A stretch of 60,430 nucleotides of DNA from Conoideocrella luteorostrata (lineage: Eukaryota; Ascomycota; Sordariomycetes; Hypocreales; Clavicipitaceae): contig JASWJB010000273.1 in the NCBI GenBank assembly GCA_032433595.1, positions 1 to 60,430 of the forward strand, read 5' to 3'. Shown piece after piece: positions 57,880 through 60,430 of this stretch. The notes below the pieces were generated by a model. It saw only the letters and a list, made by a program, of their open reading frames with translations. It was not told where the DNA came from and searched no databases. Both the position numbers and the translations under genes were made by a program. Numbering within the stretch: position 1 is the first letter of the stretch; each line of letters starts with the position of its first letter.

Positions 57880-60317
57880 TCAAACTACTCTCGCAACAAT
57901 GACACGAGAAGCTCAAAAAGAATCCTTGATCCACACTTGCCCATTGGGGTGGTGTGTCTCCAAAATGTTCTCACAGATGCGGCGGCGCTGAGGCTCTCGC
58001 CTCGTCTGGTGTTCTATGCCCCTGGCAATGTCTCTACTCCCAGTATTGCTGAGTACAGGGGCTTGTATCTACAGGCTGGGGAAATCAGCAATATCATACG
58101 TTCTACCAGTGGCTTTCATCGCTGCGGAACATACGCCGGAGATGACCATCTAGTCATGCTTATGCTCACATCTGGCAGCATCGGAAACGTAAAGCCAGTC
58201 GAGCTGAGACACAGGCAAGTGCTTACAGCGGTGTCTGGCAAACCAGGACTCCGCCATCTTCCCGCAGACAACTCCTTTTTAGAACTGGATCGGGCTCGAT
58301 CATGTCGGCAGCTTAGCTAAGATCTATCTACACGCCATGTATCTTGGTGCCGACCAGATACATGTCCCTGCTTCGGACGTGGTTTCATCGCTGACGGCGT
58401 TTCCGGACCTGCTAAGCCGGCACCGAGTTTCTCGTACTTTGCCCCTAATTTTATCCTAGCGAAATTCGCAACAGCACATCACAAGCAAGCAACACTACTA
58501 CTGGCAGTGACATAAGGGATCTAAGTTGCTTGAAGCTCCTGGTCTCAGGCGGTGAGGCCAACGACTTGAGTACCTGCGTCGCAGCATCCTCGCTACTATC
58601 GCGTTATGGCGCTCCAAGCAATGCTATTGACCGGGATTCGGTACGACGGAGACTTGCGCGGGATCAATCTACAACACCGACTGCCCCGCGTACGACGTGG
58701 TGTTCAAAAGGTACACCGCAACGCTGAAGCGACCGCTGAAGGCATCACACCTGACGGTTGGTTCCGGACGGGCAATCAAGCCACCATAGATGCGGAGGGC
58801 AGCCTAAATCTAGTCGGCAGAGTTAACGACGTAATCAACCTCAACGGTACCAAGATCATCTGCACGGATATGCAATCATGGCTGGAACAGACGCTCACGG
58901 CACAAGTAAACCGGGCCATTGTCTTCCCGTCAAGAGCAGCAGACGAGCGTACGGAGAAGGTCACGATCGCTTATTCGCCAAATATGTGGCCAATACATGT
59001 TGAAGGCACTGCCCAGATACATGACCAAGCTGTCGACGCGTCCATGGCTGGCACTGGCCACCGGTCGCTTATCTTCTTGGTCGGAGACGCCTCCATGCTT
59101 CCTCAGCCGACGCTGGGGAAGATATCTAGAGCGAGTATGACATCTCTATTTGGGAATGACGCGTATGCTAAGATGACTGCGAACCATGATAAGCTCTTGT
59201 ACGACGACAGAGCGAAAACTTCAATCTTCCCATTAATGAAGCTGAGGCGTGCTTCTCAGCGCTGACACCTCCATCTCCAACATAAGATTCGCGTCAATGG
59301 ACCTGATACGACTACAGCGCGCTATCAACTGCTGACCGGGCACTGACATCTCCATCATCTCGCTGATGAAGAACCCTACAGCACGGTTGCTCGCTCATTA
59401 CGCTGAAACTATGGCTGCCACTGCTCCCCTAGTCTCAATCAACAATGAAGTCGCTGCCGCCACTGCCCTCTACGATCCCGTGGCTCCATTGCACTCGGGC
59501 GACGGCAAAACGCCCTTGTGTCTTATACATCCGGGTATAGGGGGGGTGCTCGTCTTCGTCGGCCTGGCGCAGCAACCTGGAAGATGACGACCGCCCTGTG
59601 TATGCGCTACGAGCGCGCGGATTCGAAAGAGGCCGGTCCCATTTGAGTCCATATACGAGACTGTACGCGTCTACTGGCGAGTCATCCGGCAGTAGTAGCC
59701 GCCAGGCCCGTACGTGCTGGCGGGGTATAGCTACAGCTCCATGATTGCGTTTCAGGCGGCGAAGTAGCTGGAGCACGAAGACAGAGCGACGATTCGATTT
59801 CTAGGTGCGTTTAACCTGCCGCCGCACATCAAGACTCGCATGCGACGGCTCGATCACACCCTGTGTCTGCTGCATCTGGCGTACTTCCTGGGCCTCATCA
59901 CAGAAGAGAACTCCAACAGCATAGAAGACGGGTTTAGTATGATGCCGCTCGACGAGGCCACGGCTCAGCTGTTCGCCATAGCAGACAAAAAGCGCATGGA
60001 TGGATCTGGGGCTAGGCGCCGACGCTATTTCTAGCTGGGCTGGGCTGGCGTGCGGACCGCATGGCTTACGGACTACGAGCCGCGGGGGACGGTGAGCAGC
60101 AGGGATGTATTCTATGCGAGACTGTTCCGTGCCGCGACCAAGTCGAGTGAGGATTGGTTGGGAAACCATCCGTGCAAATGGGAGCATTTTTGTGACACCA
60201 AGCCGCGGTTTCACGCTGTTGGCGGTGCGCATTATACTATGATTGGGCCTGACCATGTCAATGGCGTTGATTGTGTTGAAGTTCAGAGGATTGTGAATTT
60301 TCATTTGTCCTTTAGAG
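57880..60317 (+). pseudogene. Ruined NRPS-like synthetase (adenylation-thiolation-thioesterase)
   Basis: Fragments in all three + frames line up in the order of a fungal A-T-TE enzyme, the class that activates aryl 2-keto acids (family knowledge: TdiA, MicA, atromentin synthetases). Adenylation domain: LMLTSGSIGNVK near 58165 (core motif, Thr changed to Ile), NWIGLDHVGSLAKI near 58282, SGGEAND near 58550, FGTTETCAGSIYNTDCPAYD near 58640, DGWFRTGNQ near 58760 and LGKISRAS near 59120. Thiolation: SMDLIRLQ near 59303, with the phosphopantetheine Ser still present. Thioesterase: LCLIHPGIGGVLVF near 59530, GYSYSSM near 59730 and GAHYTMIGPDHV near 60230. At least five frameshifts, several stops and an internal deletion after CPAYD make it dead. 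Confidence 0.85.
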
Positions 60318-60430
60318 GAGTAAATATACTACATATGTACGGAGTCATGCGGGGGACAGTTTAACTGAACCATAGAGGTGGCATGAACTCCGCAAGAGAT
60401 AATGCCTCTGCGACCAAAAACAAGATATAT
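60318..60430. other. Right edge of window
   Basis: About 110 bp after the thioesterase relic, with a TACGGAGT half-site near 60339. Any further cluster genes would lie outside the window. Confidence 0.5.

Overview
This window is nuclear DNA from a filamentous ascomycete (Pezizomycotina, probably Sordariomycetes and perhaps Hypocreales; the order is inferred, not proven). The evidence is short GT..AG introns (56-172 nt) with CTAAC-like branch points, long and mostly gene-poor intergenic DNA, and recognisable fungal families: a BtgE-type GH17 glucanase, CYT-4, a Reg1/Hex2-type PP1 regulator, Sec10, Nus1, Trm5 and Dus4. Exon joins were worked out by hand and each one keeps the reading frame. One 10-base N gap (37831-37840) falls inside an intron of the Trm5 gene.

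Layout. 1-5.0 kb: no gene seen. 5.0-7.2 kb: WD40/DUF2415 protein (+). 7.2-11.6 kb: no gene, many microsatellites. 11.6-13.0 kb: secreted protein resembling a fungal zinc endopeptidase without its zinc motif (+). 13.5-14.2 kb: broken phosphotransferase/kinase (-). 15.5-17.4 kb: btgE-type cell-wall glucanase (-). 19.9-20.3 kb: decayed pogo/Tc5-type transposase (-). 21.3-24.6 kb: mitochondrial exoribonuclease CYT-4 (+). 26.3-28.1 kb: Reg1-like PP1 regulatory subunit (-). 28.1-37.3 kb: about 9 kb without a convincing gene, with microsatellites and a tRNA-like/SINE-like stretch. 37.3-50.4 kb: compact housekeeping block: TRM5 (-), AlkB-type dioxygenase (+), NUS1 (-), SEC10 (+), DUS4 (-) and an RBR ubiquitin ligase (-). 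51.6-53.0 kb: aminoglycoside-phosphotransferase-family gene broken by two in-frame TGA codons (+). 55.1-56.9 kb: intact cytochrome P450 (+). 57.9-60.3 kb: wrecked NRPS-like A-T-TE synthetase (+).

How they work together. The housekeeping block covers tRNA modification (TRM5, DUS4), nucleic-acid alkylation repair (AlkB), dolichol synthesis (NUS1) and exocytosis (SEC10). The genes sit as divergent or convergent neighbours, and nothing suggests co-regulation beyond shared promoters. The right end looks like the remains of a secondary-metabolite locus: the oxygenase is whole but the core synthetase is dead.

The most distinctive non-genic signal is a short palindrome, TACTCCGTACGGAGTA, and its half-site TACGGAGTA. 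It recurs dozens of times through the intergenic DNA on both strands and is nearly absent from the exons.
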